Shown here: positions 33,351-44,653 of the stretch, piece after piece
How the letters are laid out: every line of letters begins with the position of its first letter
How positions within the stretch are numbered: the first letter of the stretch is position 1
Assembly (NCBI GenBank): GCA_029378245.1
Contig: JARKIF010000021.1
Span: 434,001-498,000 of the forward strand
DNA length: 64,000 nt
From: Roridomyces roridus
Lineage: Eukaryota; Basidiomycota; Agaricomycetes; Agaricales; Mycenaceae
Direction: 5' to 3'
The notes under the pieces: generated by a model
The model's database searches: none
Told to the model about the DNA's origin: nothing
Seen by the model: the letters and a program-made list of their open reading frames with translations, nothing else
Program-made: the position numbers and the translations under genes

Positions 33351-36281
33351 ATGCCCATAACTTTTTCCACGGTGCCCACGGCGACCGCCGACAATGCCGA
33401 CACACCCGTCGCAACGTCCCGTGACGTCCCGCCTCTCACCGCCGGCCACCTTCTCTCCGCCTCTTCCTGCCAGCCCACTGATAGCGATACGGTCCCATCT
33501 GTCATCCGATCTTCCATCGGCGGACGACCCGGACCAGATAACACCCAGTTCAAAATCGCAGCAGGTCCAGGAAACGGCTTTATCGACACGCTGCTGAGCG
33601 CGTACATCCACCACCACGCCCTCGTGATCCGCCCTGACGAAGTCTGGCTGGCCGTCGTCTCCCAATTCAGCTTCTACACCGGTGCAGCCGAACGTTCCTC
33701 TTCCAAATTCCCCAGTCTCCCCATCGAAATCTCCGTCTCATCCGAAGACACGGCAACCGCACCCGACGTCGGTAAACTCTCCCGACGAATCACCCGTCTT
33801 CTGCAAAAAACCGTCCCGGATTCGACTCTGCGCGACTGGCTACTTCCAGCTTTTACCACGACAACGCCGACAGACGTCCTCGTCAGCGCTCTCCTCGTCC
33901 TCTCAGCCTCCTGCACGCCCCCGACAACAACCCAGACACGCCGTGGGAGCGACGCACATGACGTCTTCCGTACAGCGGGAGGCGCAGGTATCCCACGCGT
34001 TACACTCGAGGGTGATCGCTCCGACTGGGAGGCCCTCCTCAAGCGGCTCGAGCAGCTCCGTGCCGCCGACGGGGAACTCGGAGTGGGCTTGCCCGCAGTC
34101 GCTTGGTATCATCTCTTGCATCCCGTCTTGTCGCATTTCGTCGGCATGTTCGACCAACCGGAGAGTACGGAGAACCAGGAGTTTTGGAATCGTGCTGTGA
34201 TTTCCAAGGAGGACGAGGGCAAGGACGGGGATAAATTGTCTGGGTGGATTACGGCGTTTTGTGCGTTTTCGATCGAGGGGAAGTGGTTGGGACCTGAGCT
34301 TCTGCCGGTACGTTGAACGTGTTTTTGAGAAATCGAATTTTACTCACTGGTCTAGGGATCCGGCTCGCCCGAAACACTCACCGCTCCCGAATTCTGGGCC
34401 GCACACACGCATCAGCCCGCCGCTCCCACGCCCACCCCCGCCGCTGCTGCGCCGAAGGGCAAAGCCAACAAGGGCAAGAAGGGTGCCAAGAAGATGGTGC
34501 GCCTCGACGTCGTCGAAGAGATTCCCCCTCCCCCTCCAACGACACCGCGTATATCTCTCGCACTCGCAGACGTCCCCCCGTCCCACGCCACTTCCCTCCT
34601 CGCGCTTACCCTCTCCATCAAAATGCGACGCCGGTCTGACGAAGAGCGTGATCGCGAGCGCGACCGGGAGGTCAAATCCTACACCTACACCATCCTCGCC
34701 GGCCTCATTGGCACGGGCTTTTCCTCCTCTCGAGACACGCAGCTGAGCAAGACGGGACGGAACGATACGGTGCGGCCTGTGGTGGCGTGGTGGATATACG
34801 AGCTCGTTCGTGGGGTCAGTCGTGAATCGAGTAGTCGGAAGAGGCGAGTTCGGGCGACGAAGGAGAAGGAGGGCGAGGGGAGCGATGGGGTGCCTGTCCC
34901 TTCACCGAGGGTTCAGTTTGATTTGGGCGGAGAGGAGAAGCACGCGGGTATGGAGAACGGTGGGAATTTGGGACAGGAGGTCAAGCCTGCGAGGGAGGAG
35001 GAACAGGAGGAACAGATCCCCGTCGTACCACCCCCGCCTGCGCAGTTCGACGACGTCAACTTTGATTTCAATGCTGGTGGCAGTACTTCGGATCACGGTT
35101 TCGGCGCAACACCCGTTCATACGCAGCAAGACGCCAGTCCCGAGCCAGAACCAATTCCCCCGCCCGTCACACAAGCCGCCGACCCGTGGGACGTCGACCT
35201 CGACACGGACGACGTCAATGCGCACGTCATGCCAACATTCAAACCTCCCGCGCAACTCGACTCGCTGGATTTCACCGACGACGCTGGGGCACCTCCCGCA
35301 ACGCGCTTCCTCTCAGACCTCGACCTCCAACTCGATCTGGACGATTTCGAAGTACCTTCAGTCCCAGCACCCACCACTGCAGCCCAACTCGACCCGTTGG
35401 AGTTGACGACGCCGACTTTGGATTTCGGCCAAGACCCGATTACGACGCACACGGGTGGCAACGGCGAGGATATGGGAGATTCCAACGGGAACGCCAACGC
35501 CGAGGACGATGCTTGGGATAATCCCACGTCGTGGGATAAACCTGCGGCTTCTTCGGCGGGCTATGGGTTTGGATCAAGCTTTGGCGGCGGGGGTGGCGGC
35601 GGTGGAGCGAGTACGGGCCTTGGGTTTGGAGGTGCGAGCCCAGGCTTTGGAGGTGCGAAGAGCTCTGGTTTCGGCGGTGCAAAGAGCTCTAGCTTTGGAG
35701 GTGCGAAAAGCTCAGCGTTTGGGTTGGGCGGTGGGTTTGGATTCGGAGGCAGTGGCGGGGGTAGCGGTGGGGACTTTGAGTTTGGAGGCGAGACGGATGG
35801 GTATGGTGACACGGCGGCTGAGACGCCGGCTGTGCAGGAGGATACGACTCATGATCAAGGTGCGACGCAGTTCGACCTTGATGCGTTTGGCACGTCGGGG
35901 GCGGGTGATTTCGGCGAGGGAGCGGCGGTGCCGGACTCGACGGATGGGCTGGCTGCTGAGACGCCCGTGGAGCCCGCGGATGTTGTTGAGCAGCCCGAGA
36001 CGCAGACGGAGGGAGCGGCGCAGCCACCGGTGGAACCCGGGGCACAGACGGGCACGGAGACGCCTGTTGCTTCCGAGGAACCATCGGCTCCTGCTGAGCC
36101 TGAGGTGACGCCTGCTGTTGAGACTCCTCCAGCTGAGCCCGCTGCTGCCGAAACACCCGCCGCGGAAGAGGGTGAGGGCGGCGAGGATGAAGATGCCCCG
36201 GCTGCGAAGGGTAAGAAGGGAGGAGCAGGAGGAGGAGCCAAGAAGGGCGGGAAGGGGAAGAAGGGCAAGAAGGGCAAGTAG
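33351..36281 (+). CDS. DUF4419 protein with Gly/Phe-rich and Lys-rich tail
   Basis: Two exons (33351-34307 and 34356-36281) give 960 residues. The first 330 hold the DUF4419 signature: GNGFIDTLLSAYIHHHALVI, RPDEVWLAVVSQFSFYT, GIPRVTLEGDRSDWEALLKR and SGWITAFCAFSIEG. After about residue 430 the protein is low complexity: acidic and Pro-rich spacers with repeated AQLDxLxF-like motifs, then a glycine run with repeats of FGGAKSSGFGGAKSS type (nucleoporin-like FG spacing), then Ala/Glu/Pro repeats, and a basic end (KGKKGGAGGGAKKGGKG). DUF4419 proteins are widespread and uncharacterised in agarics. The FG/GFG tract and basic tail suggest phase-separating or nucleic-acid-associating behaviour; that is inference. 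The tail may be unstable in copy number. Confidence 0.82.
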
Positions 36282-36414
36282 GTAGTATTTGTTGTGTTTG
36301 TGTATCTAGAATTCACCGGAACCTTGGATTTGAGCTCGGGGAAATGTTGGAATTGTAGGCGGATTATCAGGTCAAGAGTTGAACGTTCAATCTTCCAAAT
36401 AACGCTTGCGCATC

Positions 36415-36600
36415 CAATACACAAGAGCGAACCCCGCCGAACACACCAAACGGTTATCCTTGCCCCCGCCAGGGCGCAAAGAAGCTACACGAAGTTGAAC
36501 GCGATGAAACGATCGCGGCTCGAGCTTCCCGCGGATGTATGTGGTGCCCAAGAACATCCCGTTCAGTGGGTTCGGGAGGGTCCAATGATCTTGGTACGCG
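36415..36600. repeat. diverged repeat, copy 1 of 2
   Basis: About 185 bp resembles 37380-37565 in the same orientation. Shared words include 'cggttatccttg' against 'cgggtatccttg', 'actcgagcttcccgcg' or near, and 'tgtggtgcccaa'. On the minus strand both contain reading-frame remnants around LGTTY and a downstream basic-aromatic stretch, perhaps from a degraded membrane-protein gene that I cannot identify. Confidence 0.6.
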
Positions 36601-37379
36601 CGTTCGAACTCACTGCCCACGTTACATAAAGGTGCTCGGGTGCCCGGGACGACTGTGCCAGAAGCTCGCCGACACCTAGGATTCCGACGTCTCCTCACTT
36701 TTGAAGCGTGTTGAAATTTATCCTCCAACGGCGTCGTTATAATAAATTGCAGTGTGATATCAGAGATGGAATTCGTGGTTTTTCCAACAGGTGTCGGCGT
36801 GCTTCGAGATAATCCAGGTCCCTAATGTGTTCGCCCAAAGTTGAGTATCAGACTAAACTAGTAGATCTATCTCCCTTGATGCATTTTCTTCTTTGATCTG
36901 TGTGTTGAGCGCTGAGCTCCCGTAAGACTATTGCCCCAGCCCTTTTCTCTCAACATTGACTGAACGTTCTATGTTCCACCCTACAGCGTGTGTCTGCACA
37001 CAGAAATGGTTTACATCAAGATTCCGATGTGGTCGTTGCTCGAATTTACATTCTCCGGTTCGATTCCAAGCACAGACATAAGAGAGTGTTCAAATGCCAA
37101 ACCTTTTGTCTCGGCTGGAGATATAGCTCACTTCGATTTCGGGCGATTCGTATTCTGCAGTCGAGACATTAATCAGATGTACATTTTTACGAGGCCATCC
37201 CACATACACTGCACGTGCTTGTCATTCAACGAAATCCGCCCGCGAACCATGCTTCTCCGCACAAAACCCATACACCTTCCTCGGTTCGGGAATCCGTTTG
37301 ATACTCCCCCAGGGATTCCGCACAGGCATCGTCAAAATATCAAATAAAGCTTGTGAATACAGCTTGAGACCAAGAACGC

Positions 37380-37565
37380 GTCCAGTACACAGCACCGAAC
37401 CCCCACCAATCACACTCAACGGGTATCCTTGCGGCCGCCACGACGCAACGAAGCCACACAGACGCGATAAAACAATCGCGACTCGAGCTTCCCGCGTATG
37501 TGGTGCCCAAAGACAGTCCGTTGAGCGAGCTTGGGAGCAGCCCAATGGTCGTGGTACGGACAGCG
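37380..37565. repeat. diverged repeat, copy 2 of 2
   Basis: Partner of 36415-36600. It runs straight into the tetranucleotide microsatellite at 37571-37598. A minus-strand ORF across it has a few hydrophobic blocks but no family match that I recognise. Confidence 0.6.
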
Positions 37566-37570
37566 GCGAG

Positions 37571-37598
37571 AGGGAGGGAGGGAGGGAGGGAGGGAGGG
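37571..37598 (+). repeat. (AGGG)7 microsatellite
   Basis: Seven perfect AGGG units. Runs of three G at four-base spacing could form a G-quadruplex on this strand. Confidence 0.9.
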
Positions 37599-37848
37599 TG
37601 AAAATGATATCGATTTTGAGACGGCTTGAGCCGTCTTTTGAAGGAAATCCTGACAGGCATGGGCCCGCCCAGACCAGGGTCGATGCCGTCCGACGACGGT
37701 GGCGTCCGTCAGCTGTCCAGGCACGATTGATTGCGAGGCCGTTCAGGCACCGTTGCTGCTTCGCCACGCGCACTCGCTCCGCATATAATTAGTTCTTATC
37801 TTGAACATTATTACTGCGACAAGCCGCTAAAATAGAAAGACGGTGGAT

Positions 37849-40202
37849 TCAATTCAATCCATACTTGCTCTTGATGAGCGCGGCAGCTCTCTCCCCAACG
37901 ATATAGGTTGGAACTTGAGTATGAGCAGAGGGAACGATAGGCTGAATCGGGCGAGTTCGAGTTCGTCATAAGTCGTGCTAATTGCAAGAAAAAACAAAAC
38001 TCTCACCAAAACAGACGTATCCGCAATCCTCAGCCCATCAATCCCCTTGACCACCAAATCCGGATCAACCACTCCAAACGGCGCACCGACAGGTGACATG
38101 CCGGCCGTACCCGCCGGGTGGAATATCGTACCCCCAATCGACTTGATATACGCCTCGACCTCATCGGGGGTCTGCGCTGCAGCCAAGTCCTCGAATTCAC
38201 CCAGTATATAGCGGTCCCAGGCTTTAGCTTTGACGAAATCGCGAGCGGAGCCGATGGCTTGAGCCATGGCGAACGTGTCAAATGCGTTGCCGAGAAGGTT
38301 GGGATTGATGTTTGGCTGGTCGAAAGGGTTGGACGAGTTGAGAGTGATTGAACCCCCTGGATATCAGTCAGTGTTTTGCATTTGGGTAAAAAATAAAAGA
38401 CATTCTCGCGGTGGGAGCCGTCAGTGCAGTCACAATTGTCATGAAGTTCCCGGTGTCCGGCAGGGGAGTGCCGACGCGGCCAAATCCATTCTAGACTAGT
38501 TGAATACAGATTACCAATTTCCTGAACGCACTCACCAAGAACAACAACTCGTAATTCGCAGTATTCGGGCCCGCAGATGGGTCCTCAATGGAGAAATTTG
38601 AGAAAGCACTTTCAGGAAGCTTCATCCACACCAAATGCGCGAGTGGAGACAAGACAAGAAGCCCAGTCATCGTGGTTTGCCACTGCGCGACATCCTCCCC
38701 GGCGGCGGTGGCGTTCCGGGTGAGGATGTCAAAGGTATCCGTCGTGTTGACGTACCAGAGGTTGGAAACAAGGGGATGGTCCGACATGTTGGCTCCCACG
38801 GAGGGATTGTTCACGATTGTTTGGATTCCCAGCGCCGACAAGTGGTCTTGGTCGCCGATCCCGGATAGCATGAGGATTTGGGGTGTCCCTGAATTTCGGA
38901 ATTGAGGGTTGAACGTTTACTTGTAAGCAGTGGACGTACCGACAGCGCCAGCAGACAAGATCACTTCTTTGGTTGCGTTCACCACGATTCTCGGGCCTAG
39001 CAATCGCATTGAATGAGAAAGAAACGTCACAAGAAGAGAACCCACCTGTTTCCGAGCTGGTAAACTCCACCGACCGGAAGGCGGGCTTGCCTGAATCCAG
39101 GCCGGTTTGGATGAGTCGTGTCACACGCGAGTTGACGAGAACATGGAGATTGGATCTTGACATAAAGTCGGGACCCAGATAGGAAGTGGCCGCGCTACTT
39201 CTTTGCCCGCCTAGTATAGTAGATTGGGGGAATCCTGAAAGGAAAAATGAGCGTAACTCCCAGACCAGAAGCCAATATTCACCCAGGCCGAGCGGCATTC
39301 CAGAGTTTTGATCGAGGTTGAACGGGAATTGAGTCGGATTCTCCTGGCTTGTTGCGAGGACTTGAGAGTCAAAGGAGCGAGGGAAGCCTTGCAGGCTGAC
39401 AGAGTTGATTCCGGTGAGACTGTGAACGGTAGGGTCGAACTCTCCGGATGTGTTATGATTATCTGCCGGAGGCGTCCACTTTTCATTCTTTTGGAACGAT
39501 TGAGCGGCGAAGAAGAATGCAGACACGCCACAAACCATCTGGAAATATTGCTGAACGTTATTCCATGACCAACCCGAGTCGCCGGTCAGTTTGGCGTATC
39601 GGTCCCACTCCTCCGAGCTACCGCGCGTGTATGCCATATAATCTGAAACCATGTCAGATGTTTTCCGAGCTATCGCTTTTGTATTAATTGACTCACTGAC
39701 AGAGGTTGATCCACCCAGTAAATGCCCGCGAGCTATAGCAACAATCAGTCATCCGTTCCGAATGCTCGCAGAAATCCTACGGTAGCCGATGCTTCGCCCA
39801 TCCAGCCCGGACTGGGCCGTCGTAGTGTAGTTCCAATCCCATGGCGTCGAAGGGCTGAGTTGTGGGCAGAAGATAGGGACTATACTATCAGTCACATCGA
39901 CGTTTCTGCGGATCGGCGGAGGTGTCGTGTTGAAATATGTCCATCGGGTTTAGTGCCACTCACGATGGACCGGCTTCCAACAAAAGGACGGAGACAGTGG
40001 GATCCTCGCTCAGTCGATTTGCGATTACGCTACCCCCGGCTCCAGCTGCATATCATTCAGTATCCCTTCGTGTTGAACGATAGAGCGAATGCGTACCTCC
40101 CAGTACGACGAAATCAAAGGTATCAGCCGGGATGGTGTCCAAGGTTTCATGGAGAGCTGCGAGGCAGACGCTCGGCAGAATGAGGGAGAGGAAGGCACGC
40201 AT
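37849..40202 (-). CDS. GMC oxidoreductase (aryl-alcohol oxidase-like)
   Basis: Read on the minus strand from ATG 40202, after a TATA element. A signal peptide ([19 protein letters not shown]) precedes the FAD-binding [19 protein letters not shown], completed across the first intron. Then come [80 protein letters not shown], and near the end [13 protein letters not shown] with [19 protein letters not shown], which hold the two active-site histidines of the family. At least nine introns are used. The layout fits secreted GMC enzymes such as aryl-alcohol oxidases that make hydrogen peroxide for lignin attack; the exact substrate is not decidable. The junction at 38357-38401 does not restore frame with a GT-AG intron, so a frameshift may disable this copy. 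Confidence 0.78.
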
Positions 40203-40240
40203 GGCGACAATCAGGCACACGGTAGGTAGGCGCTGGAGCT

Positions 40241-40248
40241 TTATATAC
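40241..40248 (-). promoter_or_regulatory. TATA box of the GMC gene
   Basis: On the minus strand GTATATAA lies about 40 bp before ATG 40202, a normal core promoter distance. Confidence 0.6.
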
Positions 40249-40825
40249 AGCCAGGACGGGCTGACAAACCCAATGCGGTTACAAGGTACGGGCTTGACGC
40301 CGTTGCAGCTGGAGATCCATACCGTGAAACTCGGCATCCAATCCTTATCCTGTCCGTTTGGAAGTGCTCTTTAGTAAGCATAATGAGACTCACCAGCCGA
40401 ATGAACCGAAACAAAACGTTTGAGAATGGCATAGGGAGGACACAATGTGGGGCTGGAATTTTTTATCCTCAATGCCGGAGTGGGAGGTCGCGCCAGACGT
40501 CATACTTAGCTTCTGGGCCTCGCTTGAATGCAATGAGCACGAGCACGACTCGGAGGCGCGTCGCAGGAACACTGTAACTTGTTACGGATTCCATTCGAAA
40601 ACCTGGTCGTCCATCGGGCGGATAGCGGTGCGGACGGCGAGCGTAATGAGCGAGAGTACTAGTCTCGCTCGACGGAGCACTGGGCCTCAGTATCAGAGCT
40701 CCGTCGGGAAGATGATGCTGGTCTTGAAGGAGACGCGTGGAACGCACGTGACACCGGCTGATCGCTTTGTCTCGCCGACGTCACATTTGGGTCACATCAG
40801 TATGGAGGCCCGGAGCATCGCGCTT

Positions 40826-41185
40826 GAGTCTATACCAAAATGGTAGCGTTAGGCGTGTCCGACGCCTATTGCACGTGACAAAGCCTATCCATCAATGCTC
40901 GGCAATCATCCCTGGCTGCCTGAAATTTCACAAGTCCCTCCCCCGTTTTTTTTTACACCATCCCTTGGGTCCTAACTTTAACCAACCTAACCTTTAACCA
41001 CCCAACCTATCCTAACCGAACCTAACTGAACCGAACCTAACCCGTTTTCTAACCGCCACTCACTGCTGAATCCGAGTCTTGGCATTTGATGCCGAGCATT
41101 GATGGATAGGCGTCGCAAGATCACGGCAATCTGGCCTGATCAATAGGCGCCATCAACGCCTAACGCTACCATTTTGGTCGTGCCT
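40826..41185. mobile_element. 360-bp MITE with long inverted repeats and 10-bp target duplication
   Basis: Long terminal inverted repeats face each other: 40834-40903 opens ACCAAAATGGTAGCGTTAGG, and 41091-41178 is its imperfect reverse complement. Both inner ends contain 'ccatcaatgctcgg'. The element is flanked by a direct 10-bp repeat CATCGCGCTT at 40816-40825 and 41186-41195. The related uninterrupted sequence near 42306-42440 (reverse strand) has this word once, which proves the insertion. There is no ORF. The centre (about 40970-41041) is a run of degenerate CCTAAC-like units. Long TIRs and a 9-11 bp duplication are typical of Mutator-like (MULE) non-autonomous elements; other superfamilies are not excluded. 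Confidence 0.85.
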
Positions 41186-41195
41186 CATCGCGCTT

Positions 41196-42305
41196 TGAAA
41201 CACGATGATAATCCGTGATGGCCGCTGCCAAAGACAGTTCCGAGGAAGGACCCCGTAACCCTCGGCATGTCTTGCCGCGTTCCAACATTGATTTTCCACG
41301 GCTAGTGTTCAAGTCGAAGCAACCTTGGGCCTTGGCCTGGCAGACACCGCAACTACTTTTTTTTTCTATCCGGGGCTTGCTTGCTACATGCATGCATGTC
41401 GTTTGGACAACTGCCTTGTTTTCCTAAAAGTGTTTGATACAATTGATTAGATATCGGCTACCGCGACGATCAATTTGTTTCTGTCGGAGTCGGAGTTCGA
41501 AATCACCTCTTTCTTCCGTACCACCACGATCTCGTGTCGCTCGCAACATCGACATGTTGACGCGGCTTTCTGTTCATTCCTGGCCGTCCATTCCTCTACT
41601 CTGCATCACCACCTGGCTCGGAGCCCGTTAACACCGCCGTAGACTGTCCACATCCCTCGAGGGACACGTCGAGAGTGGTGGGTACTCAGCGGGCTTCAAA
41701 AAAGACCTGGAGCATGCTACCCATGTGGTCCCCCCCCTCACCGCTTATCCCTCACAAGTCACTCGCATCAATCCGACCCGTCTGCAGTCTATATCCAGGA
41801 CCGTCCGCCTTATCACCCCCTGATCTCGTTGGAACCGTATGCGTGCCGGATCACTATGTACTGGTGTTCATTCCGCCAAACGGGAGACTGCCCGTCGGAA
41901 ACTCTCGTGACGAGTCTCGTCTGGCGCACTCGCGGGATGAATAGGACTGTTGGGGATAAATCAACTCCTTCTTGCCGGTGCGTGCCGGTGCTCTCCTCTC
42001 TCTCTTTGTACTCAGCCCTCCGAAGTCGCACACCCGCTCATCATACTTGGTAGCAAGTCGACACATCTGTACTATGTCCCGGATCGGCCCACGAGTATGT
42101 GCTTTTGAAATTTGAAATTTGTGTGTGTGTTTCAAAGATTCAACCACAACTCACAAACGCAGGGCATCGGAGTTCATCCGCTATAGATGATAGCGCGCCG
42201 CACAACCAAGTTCCAACAGGAGGAGTGAGCAGGCTAGCAGCTCGGCATGGGTACCCGGCACTGAACCTCAGAGGTGCGCCCATATTCGGTTCCCAGATGA
42301 AATGA
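41196..42305. other. non-genic, includes inverted copy of F-box leader
   Basis: The first 100 bp (to about 41300) is an inverted copy of the 5' flank of the F-box gene at 42461. The remainder holds short ORFs and a CT-rich patch near 41990-42006 and shows nothing I can name. Confidence 0.5.
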
Positions 42306-42440
42306 TTGTTGAATCAATGTTGGAATACGGATGAGTGTGCCGATGGTTACGGGGTCCTCCCTCGGAACTGTCTTTGGCAGCGGCCATCACGGATTATCAT
42401 CGTGTTTCAAAGCGCGATGCTCCGGGCCTCCATACATCAG
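42306..42440. repeat. 5' flank of F-box gene, inverted duplicate of 40797-40825 plus 41196-41300
   Basis: Reverse-complementing this stretch reproduces the sequence on both sides of the MITE: 'tatggaggcccgga', 'catcgcgctttgaaac', 'gataatccgtgatggccgct', 'ccaaagacagttccgagg' and 'ttccaacattgatt'. It serves as the empty-site reference for that insertion. Confidence 0.85.
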
Positions 42441-42460
42441 AGCGCTTTGTTTCCGCCACC

Positions 42461-43702
42461 ATGGATCCCATACAGAGGCAGCGCTCAGACGTCCTCGCTG
42501 CCCTCGATCTCGTCGGCTATCCTGTCCTTGCATTGCCCCCAGAGATCACGACTGAAATTTTCTTGTGGTGCATTGACACCGGCCAACGCGTCGGATCATC
42601 CGAGGCACCACTACTTCTCACTCAAATCTGTCGGGATTGGAGATCTTTGGCCATTGCCACTCCCGCCTTGTGGGACACGATCCCTCAGGTCGAATTCGGC
42701 CTCACGAGGGGTGAACTGCATCCAGAAATGATCGTCAATACGTGGTTTCAGCGCGCTGGGGCCCGGCCTCTAACTCTCGTCATCTTCTACTCGGAACTCG
42801 AAGACCCGACTTTGTTGGAGTCTGTCCTCCATCCGCACGCATCCAGATTGCGGGACCTACACCTGGTCTGCGACTTGCAGACGCTCTTCGACTTTGCCAC
42901 CATCCCATCCTTCCCAATCCTCAGGACGCTCGCGCTGTCTTCGATCGACGTCGACGAGGATGTAGACGGAGACGACGGGCAGGTCGTGCTCTTCCGAATC
43001 GACGGTGCGCCTCTTCTCGTCGACTTGAATCTAGAGCACATACTGCCGTCGATGCTCGTGATTCCGTGGGCGCAACTCACGAAACTCACTCTCGGCAGCA
43101 TACCTCATCAGAAATGTCTCGATGTCTTGCGCCTCGTCCCCGCGCTTCGCGACTTTGGTCGGAAGCACTCGGACGAACTGGCACAAGAAGACCTTCCTTC
43201 TGACGAATCATTGGTCACTCATCCCACCATCACCTCCCTCACCATACAGCATCCCGAATTGGACGGAAACATCCTCCCATGCCTCACCCTCCCACAGTTG
43301 GAGCGTTTCGAGTTGGGCAGCCGTTTAAACGTATATCAACCATTTTCTAACGACTATGTCGTCCCGTTCTTGAATAAAATCGCGGGCACCTTGCGCACCT
43401 TCACCGTGGGCATGTCGCCTTCGGTCCCAATCAACTGGCTCAATCCACTTGACCAGCTCACGACGCTCGAGCTCGCCCATCCGGAGGATCTTCCTTTCCA
43501 GTCGCACGTCATCCGGGCGTTGGATCGCCGCACGTCCCCAGACCTCCTGCCCAAGCTCCGCGCGTTCGTCTTCTTTGACTGTCCGTCGGATGCGGTGAAC
43601 GAGGAGCTACTTGATGCGCTCGAGTCGCGGCTCACGGTTGATGCCGGCCCCGACAACTCCGAGGCTACTTACGCACGACTCGAATCCTTCCGTCTACTCT
43701 GA
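42461..43702 (+). CDS. F-box/LRR-like protein, C-terminally truncated
   Basis: ATG 42461 (context CCACCATGG) opens MDPIQRQRSDVLAALDLVG and the F-box LALPPEITTEIFLWCIDT. It continues ICRDWRSLAIATPALWDTIP and a leucine-rich tail (PQLERFELGSRLNVYQP; FTVGMSPSVPINWLNP). The usual coiled coil before the F-box is nearly absent. The frame ends LESFRLL then TGA (43700-43702). Beyond it the same frame continues for about 36 codons with family-like sequence (SEVGQLPLVNVPALRALA). The paralogous fragment at 46797 has TGG (Trp) where this gene has TGA, so a nonsense change has shortened the protein. It should still have its F-box and most repeats, giving 413 residues. Confidence 0.82.
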   Translation: MDPIQRQRSDVLAALDLVGYPVLALPPEITTEIFLWCIDTGQRVGSSEAPLLLTQICRDWRSLAIATPALWDTIPQVEFGLTRGELHPEMIVNTWFQRAGARPLTLVIFYSELEDPTLLESVLHPHASRLRDLHLVCDLQTLFDFATIPSFPILRTLALSSIDVDEDVDGDDGQVVLFRIDGAPLLVDLNLEHILPSMLVIPWAQLTKLTLGSIPHQKCLDVLRLVPALRDFGRKHSDELAQEDLPSDESLVTHPTITSLTIQHPELDGNILPCLTLPQLERFELGSRLNVYQPFSNDYVVPFLNKIAGTLRTFTVGMSPSVPINWLNPLDQLTTLELAHPEDLPFQSHVIRALDRRTSPDLLPKLRAFVFFDCPSDAVNEELLDALESRLTVDAGPDNSEATYARLESFRLL

Positions 43703-43968
43703 TCAGAGTTTTCGGAGGTCGGACAGCTTCCTTTAGTGAATGTTCCTGCTCTCCGGGCTTTGGCTGGGCGTGGGCGGCGTATTCATATTGGGACGAAAGA
43801 CCAGAATAGTTTTTATTGAGGTATGTTGCCAGATGTCGCCTGAACGATGCTGGTCTGACTTGTTTGCCGCACAGATGAGACGGTGATTATTTCAAGTCCC
43901 AGCCAAGTGCTGTAGAATCTTGGGGTCTGTTGAGGAGACGGAGCGGGCTCGATTGCGGTACTCATACG
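43688..43968 (+). repeat. F-box 3' end plus tRNA-like module, copy 1
   Basis: About 280 bp repeats at 46797-47075. The module holds the last F-box codons, a 3' intron-like stretch and a tRNA-like end: CCAAG and CTTGG stems around a CTGTAGA loop, a variable-arm-like GTCT...AGAC, a B-box-like TTCGATT-type core (here CTCGATT) and 'gcggtactca', then T8 at 43984-43991. Confidence 0.7.
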
Positions 43969-44235
43969 AATCTCTTGTTTCCATTTTTTTTCCGTACCGC
44001 CGGTAGATAGCACACATACATCGGGGTGCGTAACGTTAATTGATTACCCTCTGGTAATTCCTATTGCGCTGTCGGAAGACGACCAACACGGTCGGTACCA
44101 CATTCAGGTTTTATTGAGGAGGGCCGACCCTTCCAGGCCACCTTCGCTCGTCGGCTGTTAAGACTCACTGGACAGCGCATGAAGACAGAGTGGGTTGTAC
44201 TACATACCTTCAACTTCTGATTCCAATGACGCTTC

Positions 44236-44331
44236 AATCACCTGCAGTGGATGTCCACGCAGTTGCGCTGGACATTGCCGACTTTGTGGCATGAGGAAGC
44301 GGGTTCGATTCCCGAGCTGCCACTACGTTCT
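44236..44331 (+). repeat. tRNA-like repeat with GAGCTGCCAC end, copy 1
   Basis: It resembles 46670-46747: both start 'caatcacctgcagt' and end with a B-box core (GTTCGATTCC) and 'gagctgccac'. The interior has diverged. Confidence 0.6.
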
Positions 44332-44653
44332 TCAAAATTCGGAGCGGCGCTACATTGTTTGCTCACCAAGCCAAACTTCCAATCAGCCTCAGAGTCAGAC
44401 AAACGCTGCTGCTGCCGAAGTATGCCATGAAGTTCGAGTTGAAGGCACAGTATTGAATCTCGATGGCCTTCCATGGTCAATACTCCAGCCGGTCAATGTA
44501 GCTCATATGCAACTTGACACTGGCAGCAGCTGGCATAGCAAACTCATCGGTGTGTAACTCAGTGTAAGGTCGGGCGCTTCGGGAAATCAAGCTGATATGA
44601 TGGTCCATGGACTTCTCAATATCTCACAGAGTAGGGGATGGTGCTTGCCGCCG

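Noticed and set aside
35117..36424. Several long Pro/Ser-rich ORFs opposite the DUF4419 tail
   Set aside because: They mirror the Gly/Ala-rich repeats of the real gene and have no independent support.
40970..41041. True interstitial telomere
   Set aside because: Units are degenerate and enclosed within the TIRs of the MITE, so the stretch moved with the element.
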